Position numbers and translations under genes: made by a program. A DNA stretch of 64,000 nucleotides from Haloferula helveola (GTDB lineage: Bacteria > Verrucomicrobiota > Verrucomicrobiia > Verrucomicrobiales > Akkermansiaceae): NCBI RefSeq assembly GCF_037076345.1, contig NZ_AP024702.1, forward strand, positions 3,162,001 to 3,226,000, read 5' to 3'. This document shows positions 1-9,909 of this stretch, piece after piece. Numbering within the stretch: the first letter of the stretch is position 1; each line of letters opens with the position of its first letter. The notes under the pieces are model-generated. The model was given only the letters and a program-made list of their open reading frames with translations. It was not told the DNA's origin and did no database searches.

Positions 1-3000
1 TTCAGCTTCGGGGGGGACGTGACCCTCGAGAGTGTTTCTTCAGGCGCATCCGGCATCACCAACGCCTACCGCTTCACTGGTGGGGCGGGGGCATCCGGAA
101 CATCGCTGGACAGCTACACGGGCGGGCCGACCGGCCAGCCAGTGACCTTCGAGCTTTGGGTCAAGCCGGCCGACACCGCCTCGGGAAATCCTGACCAGGT
201 CATCTACGAGACGGGTGCGAACGGTGACGGCTGCGCGATCTTTTATTCGGTAGGCACTCCGGGAGACGGCATGGGCACGATTCGGTGGCTCACCAAGGAC
301 GGAGAATACGTGACCGTCAGTGCCGACATCAGCACCGCAGATTTCAGTCACATCGTTTGCATTCTGAACCAGAATATCTCCGGGGCCTTCGATCTTCAGG
401 AGATCTATGTGAACGGGGCGCTCGTTGATGACAACGACTCGACCACCGTTGGCGATGACGCGGCCAATGACCTGGATCACGAGACCCAAGACGACTGGGC
501 TGGCAGTGACTCGGCGAGCATGGGCATCGGTGGCTCCGGAACGGCCAACTCCGGCCTCTCGCCGGGCAATTTCGAAGGCGACCTCTCGGTCTTACGTGCC
601 TACTTCAGCCAAGCCCTGACCCCTGCCGAAATCCTTGCCAACTACAATGAGGACGCGGGTCCGGACACCACCGCTCCGATGCTCACCACGACCGACCCGT
701 TGGACGACTCGACCGGGATCTATCCTGGCACGGCACTCGTCGCCACCTTTGACGAGGACATCGAATTGACGACCTCCGGCAGCATCACGGTGACCGACAC
801 CACCGATGGCAGCGGAACATTCTCCATCGATCTCTCCAGCCTGCCTGATCCGGACGCGGATATCTCGGTTTCCGGAACCGATCTCACCATCATCCCGGCT
901 GCCAGTCTTGAATTCGGGACTGCCTACGAGGTTTCAATCGATGCCTCGTCGATCGTGGATCTCGCAGGTTCTCCGAATGCCTATGCGGGCACGGACGCCG
1001 GTGAATGGACGTTCGTGACGGCTGCTGCCGACGGCACCGCGCCGACGGTGACCGCTTTCGACCCGCTCGACGGTGCGACGGATTTCCCTGCCGCCAACCC
1101 TCTCTCGGTCACCTTTGACGATCCGATCCTTCTTGAAGCCTCGACGCCCACGACCGTGCTCGATGAGGACTTCGAATCGGATGCCGGCGGTTTCACGACC
1201 AACGGCACGCCGAACGACTGGGCTTGGGGCACGCCGAATTCCGACAACGCCGCCGGCCTTACCATCACCGCCGGCAATAGCGGTTCGAACTGCTGGGCCA
1301 CCAACCTCGGAGCTGGAGGCAGTCCTTCCGGCACCATCGACCCCTTGGCGGTCTCCGTTCTCCAAGGACCTGACGCGGCGGGCAGCGGGCTCGACCTGAC
1401 AGGTCTGGCATCCGCCCAGGTCCAGTTCGCCGCAGCCTCGGATACCGTGACCGGTGACGTGGTCGAAGTGCTGGTGAAGGAGGTCGGGACCAACACGACG
1501 CTGGTGACTGTGCCTGCGACCGCCTTGGCGCCGCCGCTGACGGAAGACTGGGCCACCTACGGCCCGTTTGATATTTCGGATGCCGTCGGCCACAACGTGT
1601 ATCTCGAGTTCCGCTACGAAGGTTCCAACAATACCTACATCGGTCTCTACATCGACGATCTTCTGGTGACCGGCAACAGTGCCGCCGCTGCTGTTACCTT
1701 GCGCAACCTGACGACCGGCAACGATCTGGTCATCCCTACCAGCGACAGCTCCCAACTGAGTGTTTCCGGAAACACGCTGACCATCACCCCGACTGGCGGA
1801 CTGGTTGTCGGCGATGACTACGCCGTTCGGATCGGCTCCCAAGTGGTGAAGAACTACAGCGATCTTTTCTTCGCGGGCATTGCCGACGACACGACTTGGA
1901 ACTTCACCACGTCATTCACCGACGGCGACTGGATTGCGGATGCCGATGGCAACTGGAGCGACGGTGCCAACTGGGATCTCGGGATCGTTGCGGACGGCCC
2001 CGGTGCGACCGCGAGCTTCGTGCTCGACCTGAGCGGCTCTCGAACCGTGACCCTGGATTCCGACCGGACGATCGGGAACCTCACCAAACAGGATACGCTG
2101 GGGAACAATGACAGTCTCACCATCAGCGGCAGCAGCACGCTCACGCTGGATGCCCTTGGCGGCACCCCGGTCATCACCAACGACAACACCGGCTTCGGTC
2201 CGGGTTTCGCGATCAGCGCCCCGATCACAGGCACCTCGGGTTTCATCAAGGACGGACCCGGACAGGTCCAGGTGACCAACGGTTCGACCAACTACACGGG
2301 CGACACCGTGATCAATGACGGCATGCTGTTCCTCGGTTCGATCGCTGTCGCAAACATCGGTGGCGGCAGTGGCCGGAACATCACCGTGGCCGACGGGGCC
2401 ATCGTTCAGCGGAACTGGCCGGCGATGGACAACGCCTTCCTCAATCGCTTGGTCGAGACCACCGACGAGATCGGAATCTTCCTCACCGCAACGGGCGGAA
2501 GCTATAACACGAACGATCTCGACTTCAGCAGCGGTGGCGCGGGAGCGGACCTGCCTAATGCCTTCCTCGGGACTTGGGCCGGCAACGGCGCGAAGAGCCA
2601 GTACGACGGAACGATCACGCCTGCAGCGGACAATTACCGCTTGGGACATCCCCAGCAGGGTGGATCCCTGCACATCCGGTCGGCACTGCCCGACGTCGGC
2701 GGTACGCCCCGCGGGCTCATCGTCGGCGGTGGGGCTGTCATCCTCGGAGCCGAGAACACGTTCACCGGTGACACCGTGCTCCGCGGCGGCCGCTTGTTCC
2801 TCGGTCGGCAACTCGCGATCCAAAACAGCGCGCTCAACGTCGGGAATGGCGATGGCGACGGCATCACCGGCCAGATCTGCTTCCTTAACAGTGGTGGTGG
2901 CGGTCTTCCCGAGATCGAGGTGACCGACCAACCGACCATTGGCGGTCTCATCGGTGCCCGTAATCTGGCGTCGATCTACAACTCGGGTAACCAGAACAAC

Positions 3001-3864
3001 ACGGCGCGTCTCGCCATCGGCTCGGTTCTGGGAATGACCCTCGACGTCGATGCGGGCAAGAGCTTCGAGTATTCGGGCAATGCCCGTCTGTCGTCGACGA
3101 TGTTCCTGAACAAGACCGGCGACGGAACACAGGCCCTGTCGGGCAACAACGACTACACCGGTGCGACCACGGTCAGCGGAGGAACGCTCGGTCTGGTGGG
3201 CGGCAGCCATGCCTCGCCGATCACGGTGGGCGCGGGTGCTGCGCTCGGGTTTACTCTGGGTTCTCCGACGACCTCGACCTCGACGGTCGATCTGACCAAC
3301 GGCACGGTGAAGATCACCGGAGCGGTCGACAACGCGTCGGACTACCTGCTGATGACCGCTTCGGGCATCACCGGTGTCCCGACCCTCGACACTCCGATCG
3401 CTGGCTATGAACTCCAGAAGCTGGCCGGCGATACCGAGCTGACCTTGGTCTTCGTCGGAGTCGGTGGAACCCCGTATGAGAGCTGGGCCGGTGGCTCGCT
3501 CTTCGAGGACGACGACAACGGCGACGGCGTCGATAATGGACTCGCCTTCATTCTCGGTGCGGCAGATCCGAATGCGAACGCGGTCGGTCTGCTCCCGGCT
3601 CCTGCCACCGAGCCCGGCTTCCTGACGCTGACCTTCGAGCGCCTTGACGGCATCGCGCCGGCGGTTCTGAGCGTCGAGTATGGTCCTGACCTTTCCTTCG
3701 GGAACACGGACGTGATTCCGCTGACCAGCCAGACGCTCGGCAGCGGTGTCGAGGTGGTCGTGGTCGACGGCAGCCCGACCGACACTGTCACCATCAAGAT
3801 CCCCGATACGTTCGAGTCCGCCTCCGGCACCCTGTTCGGTCGCCTGAGCGCCAGCGAGAACTGA
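1..3864 (+). CDS. Large secreted LamG / Ig-like / beta-strand-repeat protein (5' end outside window)
   Basis: The frame is open from base 1, so the true start and any signal peptide lie upstream; an in-frame GTG at 19 is probably internal. Visible order: a LamG/concanavalin-like sandwich (about residues 20-215); an SbsA-type Ig-like module (about 220-340); a second such module that seems to be split by an inserted jelly-roll-like domain (about 390-555, beginning near DEDFESDAGGF); then autotransporter-associated beta-strand repeats (ADGNWSDGANWD, GDGTQALSGNNDYTG). The C-terminus carries an acidic hinge (EDDDNGDGVDNGLAFILGA) and a ~90-residue beta-rich module ending LFGRLSASEN. The last ~487 residues are nearly the same as those of the next gene. 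No catalytic motif is visible. Probably a cell-surface or extracellular binding protein; role inferred from domains only. Confidence 0.85.
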   Translation, partial: FSFGGDVTLESVSSGASGITNAYRFTGGAGASGTSLDSYTGGPTGQPVTFELWVKPADTASGNPDQVIYETGANGDGCAIFYSVGTPGDGMGTIRWLTKDGEYVTVSADISTADFSHIVCILNQNISGAFDLQEIYVNGALVDDNDSTTVGDDAANDLDHETQDDWAGSDSASMGIGGSGTANSGLSPGNFEGDLSVLRAYFSQALTPAEILANYNEDAGPDTTAPMLTTTDPLDDSTGIYPGTALVATFDEDIELTTSGSITVTDTTDGSGTFSIDLSSLPDPDADISVSGTDLTIIPAASLEFGTAYEVSIDASSIVDLAGSPNAYAGTDAGEWTFVTAAADGTAPTVTAFDPLDGATDFPAANPLSVTFDDPILLEASTPTTVLDEDFESDAGGFTTNGTPNDWAWGTPNSDNAAGLTITAGNSGSNCWATNLGAGGSPSGTIDPLAVSVLQGPDAAGSGLDLTGLASAQVQFAAASDTVTGDVVEVLVKEVGTNTTLVTVPATALAPPLTEDWATYGPFDISDAVGHNVYLEFRYEGSNNTYIGLYIDDLLVTGNSAAAAVTLRNLTTGNDLVIPTSDSSQLSVSGNTLTITPTGGLVVGDDYAVRIGSQVVKNYSDLFFAGIADDTTWNFTTSFTDGDWIADADGNWSDGANWDLGIVADGPGATASFVLDLSGSRTVTLDSDRTIGNLTKQDTLGNNDSLTISGSSTLTLDALGGTPVITNDNTGFGPGFAISAPITGTSGFIKDGPGQVQVTNGSTNYTGDTVINDGMLFLGSIAVANIGGGSGRNITVADGAIVQRNWPAMDNAFLNRLVETTDEIGIFLTATGGSYNTNDLDFSSGGAGADLPNAFLGTWAGNGAKSQYDGTITPAADNYRLGHPQQGGSLHIRSALPDVGGTPRGLIVGGGAVILGAENTFTGDTVLRGGRLFLGRQLAIQNSALNVGNGDGDGITGQICFLNSGGGGLPEIEVTDQPTIGGLIGARNLASIYNSGNQNNTARLAIGSVLGMTLDVDAGKSFEYSGNARLSSTMFLNKTGDGTQALSGNNDYTGATTVSGGTLGLVGGSHASPITVGAGAALGFTLGSPTTSTSTVDLTNGTVKITGAVDNASDYLLMTASGITGVPTLDTPIAGYELQKLAGDTELTLVFVGVGGTPYESWAGGSLFEDDDNGDGVDNGLAFILGAADPNANAVGLLPAPATEPGFLTLTFERLDGIAPAVLSVEYGPDLSFGNTDVIPLTSQTLGSGVEVVVVDGSPTDTVTIKIPDTFESASGTLFGRLSASEN

Positions 3865-4006
3865 TCCGATCCCGAACTCTCCGCTACGGTTGCGGAGGGC
3901 GCATCACAACCAATCCAAGCACCCGTTGCGGCGGCCGCCTTTTTAAGGGCGGTCGGCGCTGTTTCAGCACCGGCCGTCCGACGAGGATGGTCCACGACTT
4001 CCATCC

Positions 4007-7000
4007 ATGAGAATCCCATCCGTTCGCAAACTTTCCTGCCTGCTTCCACTGGCTTCGGCGGCGACCCTCGCCATGTCTTCCGCTTCCGCCCAGCAGGCGG
4101 GTGCCAGTCCTGTCCGGATCTTCATCATGGCGGGGCAGTCGAACATGCTCGGCAAGGGCAAGGTCACCGGTGTCACGACACCCGGCACCCTCGACTACAC
4201 CGTGGCGAATGATCCCGACGGCCGATACCAGTTCCTCCAGAGTGGCGGCAGCTGGGTGGTGCGGGACGACGTTTGGATCCGGGATCAGGATCCGGTCACC
4301 GGAGGACTGACGGTCGGCTTCGGCGGTGAAGCGGCGGATCTGATCGGCCCGGAGTTGGGCTTCGGCCACAAGATCGGAGACTTCAACGACAGCCAGGTGC
4401 TGATCGTCAAGTGCGCTTGGGGCGGCAAGGACCTCGACTTCAATTTCTGCCCGCCCAGCCGACGGGTCGGTGAGCCGGCGCCCGTGACATCGAGCGACAA
4501 GGGATTCTACTACGAGGAAATCCTGCGGCTGGTGAGCGAGGCCACCACCAACCTCGGAACCTATTTCACTGACTACGACGGAGGCGGCTACGAGATCGCC
4601 GGCTTCTGTTGGCACCAGGGTTGGAACGACCGAATCAACGCAGCACGTAGCGCGGCCTACGAAACGAACATGGCCGCCTTCATTGAAGACATCCGCACCG
4701 ACCTCGCCACTCCCGGCCTGCCGTTCGTCATCGCCACCACCGGCATGGATGGGCTCGATGGCTACGGCTACACGCAGGTCGAGCAGGCGCAGCTCGCGAT
4801 GGCCGATCCGGTCGCCTATCCGGCGTTCGACGGCAACGTGGCCGTGGTCGATGCGCGCGGAACCTACAAGGGGCTCGACTTCTGGCAAACCGTCGCCAAT
4901 TCACCGAACGACGAGGGCTACCACTGGAACCGGAATGCGAAGACCTACCTGCACCTCGGCCTCGCGATGGGCGATGCCATGTCCCTGCTTTCGCCGGGCC
5001 GCTGTCCGTATCGCCTCGAGGCCGATGGTGGATCGGGCGGAGTCACCCTGAGCTGGCAGAACGGAACCGAGACGCCGACGAGCGTCCGCGTTCTTCGCGG
5101 CGGAGTCGAGATTGCCGCGGCTGCTCCGGCGGATCCTCCGGTCTTCGTCGATGCCGGCGCCACGTTGGGAGTCAATGACTACGAACTTCAGTTCACGATG
5201 CCGGGGGATGCGTGCGACCCGTTGACCCTGAGCTTCGACACCGGCATCTCCGGACTGGAGGCCAGGCGCCGGTTGAATGGCGTCAACCTTTCGTGGGACA
5301 ACAACCTCTCCTACACCGCGGTCAAGGTGAGCCGTAACGGCGCGGTGATCGCCGCCTCGCTTCCGCCCAACACGACGAGCTATGTCGACAACTCGCCACC
5401 TGCCGGGCTGCTGACCTACGAGGTCGAACCGACCGACCCCGGAACCACCGCAGCCGAAGTGCAGATCGAAGTCAGCGCCGCGCCGTCGGGCACGGCGGTG
5501 ATCTACGAGCCGTTCGACATGACCGCGGGCGCCGGTCTCGACGGAAATCCGGGCGGTCTCGGGATCGACGGCGAATGGGTCGCCGGCTCGACGCTGGTCG
5601 TTGATTCCACGGGCATGACCTTCGGTACGCTGCCGACCTTCGGCAACTCGATCATCCGGACGTCCGGCAACGGGTCGTGCTCGATCAACCTCGGCTCCGC
5701 CCTCGGCGATGCCGGCCTGCTCGATGATGGAGCCGAACTGTGGTTCAGCTTCCTTTGCCCGAACCCGGACAACATCAACGTCAGCCCGACCTTCGCGCTC
5801 GGAAACGAATCTCTCAGCAACGCCACCACCGTCGCCAATTCCGGCAGCGGCATCGGCGCGAGGATCCAGCAGGGCAGGTATCCGCAGGGGATGATCTACA
5901 GCAGCGGCGGTGTCGCGGGCACCACGCCCGACCAGACGACCCTCGGATCCGGCGAGCTCGCTCTGGTCGTCGGTCACATCACCTGGGGTGCCGACGCGGT
6001 CTCGCTCGACACGATCGAGATCTACACCCCCGGCACCGATCTCGTCCTCGATACTCCGCAATCGATCTCCGCGATTGTCGATCAGTCGACCTTCCAAGTG
6101 TTGTCCATGTGGGGGAATGTCACCGCTCCGAACTTCGACGAGATCCGCTTCGGCGCGACCTACGACGATGTGGTGGGGCAGGGGGTCGACACCTCGGACG
6201 ACTTCACGCCGCCGACGCCGGGCACGATGTCCTTCAGTAGCCCGCCGGCGGCGGTGTCGGACACGACCATCACCATGACCGCCACCGCGGCCAGCGACAC
6301 CAACGGCGTCGAGTACTACTTCGCCTGCACCGCCGGTGGCGGAAACGACAGCGGCTGGCAGGACAGCCCGGTCTACACCGACACCGGGCTTTCCGCGAGC
6401 ACGCTGTATTCCTACACCGTCCAGGCTCGCGACAAGTCGATCAACCAGAATCCGAACAACGCATCCCCCGCCGCATCCGCGACCACGTTGGCGCCCGATA
6501 CAAACCCGCCGCCCGTTCCGTCCTTCGCTTCGGCGCCGGCGGCTGTGTCGTTTAGCGAGATCACCATGACGGCATCTGCCGTCATCGATCCGGAGGGCAA
6601 CGATGTGGAGTACTACTTCACCTGTACTTCGGTTGGTGGAAATGACAGCGGATGGCAATCGGGCACGACCTATGTCGATTCCGGGCTCACTCCCGACACC
6701 GAGTATACCTATACCGTGAAGGCGCGCGACACGGCATCGGTTCCCAACGAAACCGCGGAGTCAGCGCCTGCCTCGGCCACCACCGACCCCTACACCGCCA
6801 CCGATGGAACGTGGGGCTTCGATGCCGACGGCAACTGGGAAGACGACACGAAGTGGTTGGCCAACACCGTCGCCGAGGGGCCGGGCGCGACCGCGTTCCT
6901 CACCCAGGATATTACCAATGACCGCACCATCTACCTCGCGCTCGACCGCACCATCGGCAGCATCGTCTTCACCGACTCGCCGTCCAGTTCGAGCAACCTT

Positions 7001-8728
7001 TCGCTCGCGGGCACCGGCAATCTGATCCTTGAAGCCTTGTCCGGCACACCGGTCATCGATGTCACGCAGAACGGCCGGCAGCTGACGATCAACAATGTGA
7101 TCGAAGGCACGCAGGGTCTTCAGAAGAACGGGCCGGGCCGTCTTTTCCTGAGTGCGAACAACACTTATTCGGGTCCGACGCTCGTGACGGACGGCTTCCT
7201 CAGCTTCCTCAACATCAGCCTCGCCGGCTTCGGCGGCGGCCGCGACATCGAGGTTTCGGAAGGCGCCATTGTCCAGCGCAACTGGCCGAACATGGACAAC
7301 GCGTTCCTCAACCGTTTGGTCGAGACCAGCGACGAGATCGGGATTTTCCTCACCGCGACCGGTGGCAGCTACAACGGCAACGACCTCGACTTCAGCAGCG
7401 GTGGAGCGGGGGCGGACCTGCCTAATGCCTTCCTCGGAACGTGGGCGGGCAACGGCGCGAAGAGCCAGTACGACGGGACCATCACGCCGGCCAGCGACAA
7501 CTACCGGCTGGGCTTCCCGGGGCAGAGTGGATCGCTCCACATCCGGCCGGCACTGCCCGATGTCGGCGGCACTCCCCGCGGACTCATCGTCGGTGGCGGC
7601 GCGGTGATCATCGCCGGCGACAACACCTTCACCGGCGACACCGTGCTCCGCGATGGCCGCCTGTTCCTCGGTCGCCAGCTCTGCCTTCAGAACAGCGCGC
7701 TGAATGTCGGCAACGGTGCCGGCGACGGCATCACCGGACAGATGTGCTTCCTCGCGAGCGGCAGCGGTGGCGTTTCGACCGCCCAGCTTACCGACCAGCC
7801 GACTCTCGGAGGCCTCATCGGTGCCCGGAACCTCGCGTCGATCTACAATTCCTCGAATCAGAACAACACCTCGCGGCTGGGTATCGGCTCGGTGCTGGGC
7901 ATCACCCTCGATGTCGATGCGGGCAAGAGCTTCGGGTATTCGGGCAATGCCCGTTTGTCCTCGACGATGTTCCTGACCAAGACCGGCGACGGCACGCAGG
8001 TGCTCTCGGGCAATAACGATTACACCGGCGCGACCACGGTGAGCGGCGGAACACTCGCCCTTGTGGGTGGCAGCCACACTTCACCGATCACGGTGGGTGT
8101 GGGTGCTGCGCTCGGGTTTACTCTCGGTTCTCCGACGACCTCGACCTCGACGGTCGATCTGACCAGCGGCACGGTGAAGATCACCGGTGCGGTCGACAAC
8201 GCGTCGGACTACCTGCTGATGACCGCTTCGGGTATCACCGGTGTCCCGACCCTCGACTCGGCGATCCCGGGCTACGAGCTCCAGAAGCTGGCGGGCGATA
8301 CCGAGCTGACGCTTGTCTTTGTCGGCGGCGGGACGCCTTACGCAACGTGGTCGGGCGGCGCGTTGTTCGAAGACGACGACAATGGCGACGGTGTCGACAA
8401 CGGGATGGCGTTCATTCTGGGCGCCTCGGATCCGAATGCGAGTGCGGTCGGCTTGCTTCCGCAAACGGGCAGCGAGCCTGGCTTCCTAACGCTGACCTTC
8501 CAACGTCTCGACGGCATCGCGCCGGCGGTGCTGAGTGTCGAATACGGTCCGGACCTTTCCTTCGGAAACACGGATGTGATTCCGCTGGCCAGCCAGACGC
8601 TCGGCAGTGGTGTTGAAGTGGTCGTCGTTGACGGGAGCCCGACCGACACCGTCACGATCAAGATTCCGGACACCTTCGAGTCCGGCGCGGGCACGCTCTT
8701 CGCCCGACTGAGCGCGACGGAGAACTGA
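4007..8728 (+). CDS. Secreted SASA-type acetylesterase fused to beta-strand repeats
   Basis: 1573 residues. A signal peptide (about 1-27, ending ASAQQ) precedes a sialate-O-acetylesterase-like (SASA/DUF303) domain at about 35-330. The nucleophile block MAGQSNM, the block CWHQGWND and the catalytic-His block EGYHWNRNAKTY are all visible. Next come Ig/Fn3-like segments, a beta sandwich (about 500-725), two similar Fn3-like repeats (about 745-925, each with EYYF and DSGW), then autotransporter-associated beta-strand repeats. The C-terminal hinge and beta module match the preceding gene. Known SASA enzymes deacetylate decorated carbohydrates such as xylan or sialic acids, so this is probably an extracellular polysaccharide deacetylase. 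The substrate cannot be read from sequence. It lies 142 bp behind its paralogue. Confidence 0.88.
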   Translation: MRIPSVRKLSCLLPLASAATLAMSSASAQQAGASPVRIFIMAGQSNMLGKGKVTGVTTPGTLDYTVANDPDGRYQFLQSGGSWVVRDDVWIRDQDPVTGGLTVGFGGEAADLIGPELGFGHKIGDFNDSQVLIVKCAWGGKDLDFNFCPPSRRVGEPAPVTSSDKGFYYEEILRLVSEATTNLGTYFTDYDGGGYEIAGFCWHQGWNDRINAARSAAYETNMAAFIEDIRTDLATPGLPFVIATTGMDGLDGYGYTQVEQAQLAMADPVAYPAFDGNVAVVDARGTYKGLDFWQTVANSPNDEGYHWNRNAKTYLHLGLAMGDAMSLLSPGRCPYRLEADGGSGGVTLSWQNGTETPTSVRVLRGGVEIAAAAPADPPVFVDAGATLGVNDYELQFTMPGDACDPLTLSFDTGISGLEARRRLNGVNLSWDNNLSYTAVKVSRNGAVIAASLPPNTTSYVDNSPPAGLLTYEVEPTDPGTTAAEVQIEVSAAPSGTAVIYEPFDMTAGAGLDGNPGGLGIDGEWVAGSTLVVDSTGMTFGTLPTFGNSIIRTSGNGSCSINLGSALGDAGLLDDGAELWFSFLCPNPDNINVSPTFALGNESLSNATTVANSGSGIGARIQQGRYPQGMIYSSGGVAGTTPDQTTLGSGELALVVGHITWGADAVSLDTIEIYTPGTDLVLDTPQSISAIVDQSTFQVLSMWGNVTAPNFDEIRFGATYDDVVGQGVDTSDDFTPPTPGTMSFSSPPAAVSDTTITMTATAASDTNGVEYYFACTAGGGNDSGWQDSPVYTDTGLSASTLYSYTVQARDKSINQNPNNASPAASATTLAPDTNPPPVPSFASAPAAVSFSEITMTASAVIDPEGNDVEYYFTCTSVGGNDSGWQSGTTYVDSGLTPDTEYTYTVKARDTASVPNETAESAPASATTDPYTATDGTWGFDADGNWEDDTKWLANTVAEGPGATAFLTQDITNDRTIYLALDRTIGSIVFTDSPSSSSNLSLAGTGNLILEALSGTPVIDVTQNGRQLTINNVIEGTQGLQKNGPGRLFLSANNTYSGPTLVTDGFLSFLNISLAGFGGGRDIEVSEGAIVQRNWPNMDNAFLNRLVETSDEIGIFLTATGGSYNGNDLDFSSGGAGADLPNAFLGTWAGNGAKSQYDGTITPASDNYRLGFPGQSGSLHIRPALPDVGGTPRGLIVGGGAVIIAGDNTFTGDTVLRDGRLFLGRQLCLQNSALNVGNGAGDGITGQMCFLASGSGGVSTAQLTDQPTLGGLIGARNLASIYNSSNQNNTSRLGIGSVLGITLDVDAGKSFGYSGNARLSSTMFLTKTGDGTQVLSGNNDYTGATTVSGGTLALVGGSHTSPITVGVGAALGFTLGSPTTSTSTVDLTSGTVKITGAVDNASDYLLMTASGITGVPTLDSAIPGYELQKLAGDTELTLVFVGGGTPYATWSGGALFEDDDNGDGVDNGMAFILGASDPNASAVGLLPQTGSEPGFLTLTFQRLDGIAPAVLSVEYGPDLSFGNTDVIPLASQTLGSGVEVVVVDGSPTDTVTIKIPDTFESGAGTLFARLSATEN

Positions 8729-8876
8729 TCCCGTTCGTGAAACGGACCGCGCGAGCCCACTCGCGCACCGAATGATTTTGGGGATCCGCTTCCCGGAAAT
8801 CGGGTCGATGGATTCAACAGGCCGTGCGGCACAGGCACCTGATCGACGGGGCGGGAGTGGGCTCCCGCGGTCCTTC

Positions 8877-8912
8877 GAAAAGAAACCGGCCGTCCCGATT
8901 GGAGACGGCCGG
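8877..8912 (-). terminator. Rho-independent terminator of the Lys/Ala/Glu-rich gene
   Basis: A perfect 9-bp stem (CCGGCCGTC / GACGGCCGG) with a 9-nt loop lies 17 bp past the stop of the leftward gene. Read leftward it is followed by a T-rich run (GTTTCTTTTCG). Confidence 0.7.
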
Positions 8913-8928
8913 CTTTGAGGGGGTCCGG

Positions 8929-9738
8929 TCAGTTCTTGACCTGATTGGAACGGCCGGCGGGCTTTGACTCATCGAGCTGCTGGATCAGTTCGTCGAGCTT
9001 CCGGTTCATCGCGTCGATGTCGCTGCGCATCTTGATCACGGCGGCCTTCTCACGCATCTCGGCCTCGCGCTTGCGCTGCTCCTTGGCGAACTGCTCCTTG
9101 CGGCGCTCGGTGGCGGCACGCGCTTCGAGTTCCATCTCGATCCGCTTCATCTCCTGATCGATGTCATTCACCTTGCGGTCGGCCTCCTTGAGGACCTCGG
9201 CGGCCTTGCGGCGCTCGGCTTCGGCTTGGTCGCGCTTGCCGTGAAGTTGCTTGCGCTGCTCGATCAGTTCCTTGCCGCGCTTCTCGTATTCGGCCTTCTT
9301 CTTGGCGATCGCCTCGGCAGCTTTCTTCTCTTCGTCGGCTTTCTTTTTGGCAGCAGCCTCGGCGGCACGCTTGGCCTCTTCCTGCTTCTTGCGGGCGGCG
9401 ACCTCGGCGGCCTTCTTTTCATCCTCCGCCTTCTTCTTGGCGGCCGCTTGTTTCGCCTCTTCGGCCTTTTTCTCGGCCTCGGCCTTCTTCTTGGCAGCGG
9501 CCTGCTTCGCTTCCTCGGCCTTCTTCTTGGCGGCGGCTTCTTCGGCCCGCTTTGCGGTGGCCTTCTGATCCTTTTGCTTCTTCTCGGCTTCGGGCCTGGC
9601 CTTTTTGGCGTGCTCGGCCTTCTTCTCCGCGGCTTTGGCGGCGGCTTCCTTCTTCGGCTGCGGCTTGTCCTTCGGCGCTGCGGCGGCGACGCCGACGAGG
9701 CAAAGGCTGGCAATGAGGGAGGTAAGGATGGATTTCAT
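8929..9738 (-). CDS. Exported Lys/Ala/Glu-rich coiled-coil protein (TolA-like composition)
   Basis: 269 residues. A signal peptide (MKSILTSLIASLCLVGVAAA) is followed by about 150 residues made of near-repeats such as AAAKKKAEEAKQ and KAEEEKKAAE. A more mixed helical C-terminal part (about 160-269) ends in NQVKN. The pattern predicts a very long, highly charged alpha-helix, like the middle domain of TolA. No TolA C-terminal domain, enzyme motif or membrane segment beyond the signal is visible. It stands alone with its own terminator. It may span or line the periplasm; this is inference, and low-complexity composition makes homology unreliable. Confidence 0.75.
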   Translation of the reverse strand: MKSILTSLIASLCLVGVAAAAPKDKPQPKKEAAAKAAEKKAEHAKKARPEAEKKQKDQKATAKRAEEAAAKKKAEEAKQAAAKKKAEAEKKAEEAKQAAAKKKAEDEKKAAEVAARKKQEEAKRAAEAAAKKKADEEKKAAEAIAKKKAEYEKRGKELIEQRKQLHGKRDQAEAERRKAAEVLKEADRKVNDIDQEMKRIEMELEARAATERRKEQFAKEQRKREAEMREKAAVIKMRSDIDAMNRKLDELIQQLDESKPAGRSNQVKN

Positions 9739-9909
9739 GGTTCGGTGGTTGGAGGTGGGATTTGTCGGGAGCGGCTATTCCTGGTCATGCCCGATGCTTG
9801 AATACCTGCTGATTCAGGCGTTTCTCTCAGTCCGGATCCAAGTCGCTTCCAACGATTCAGGAAACCGGAATTGCGGAGGGTTCCGCTTTGCTGCTAAGCG
9901 GATTCGTCC

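Noticed and set aside
934-1842. Open frames opposite the two giant proteins (also 1912-3210, 4901-6658, 6761-8077)
   Set aside because: All lie antisense to domain-bearing coding sequence and repeat wherever the giant genes are similar, as shadows would.
3925-3962. Terminator between the two giant genes
   Set aside because: The GC-rich inverted sequence has several mismatches and no T-run after it, so I could not support it.
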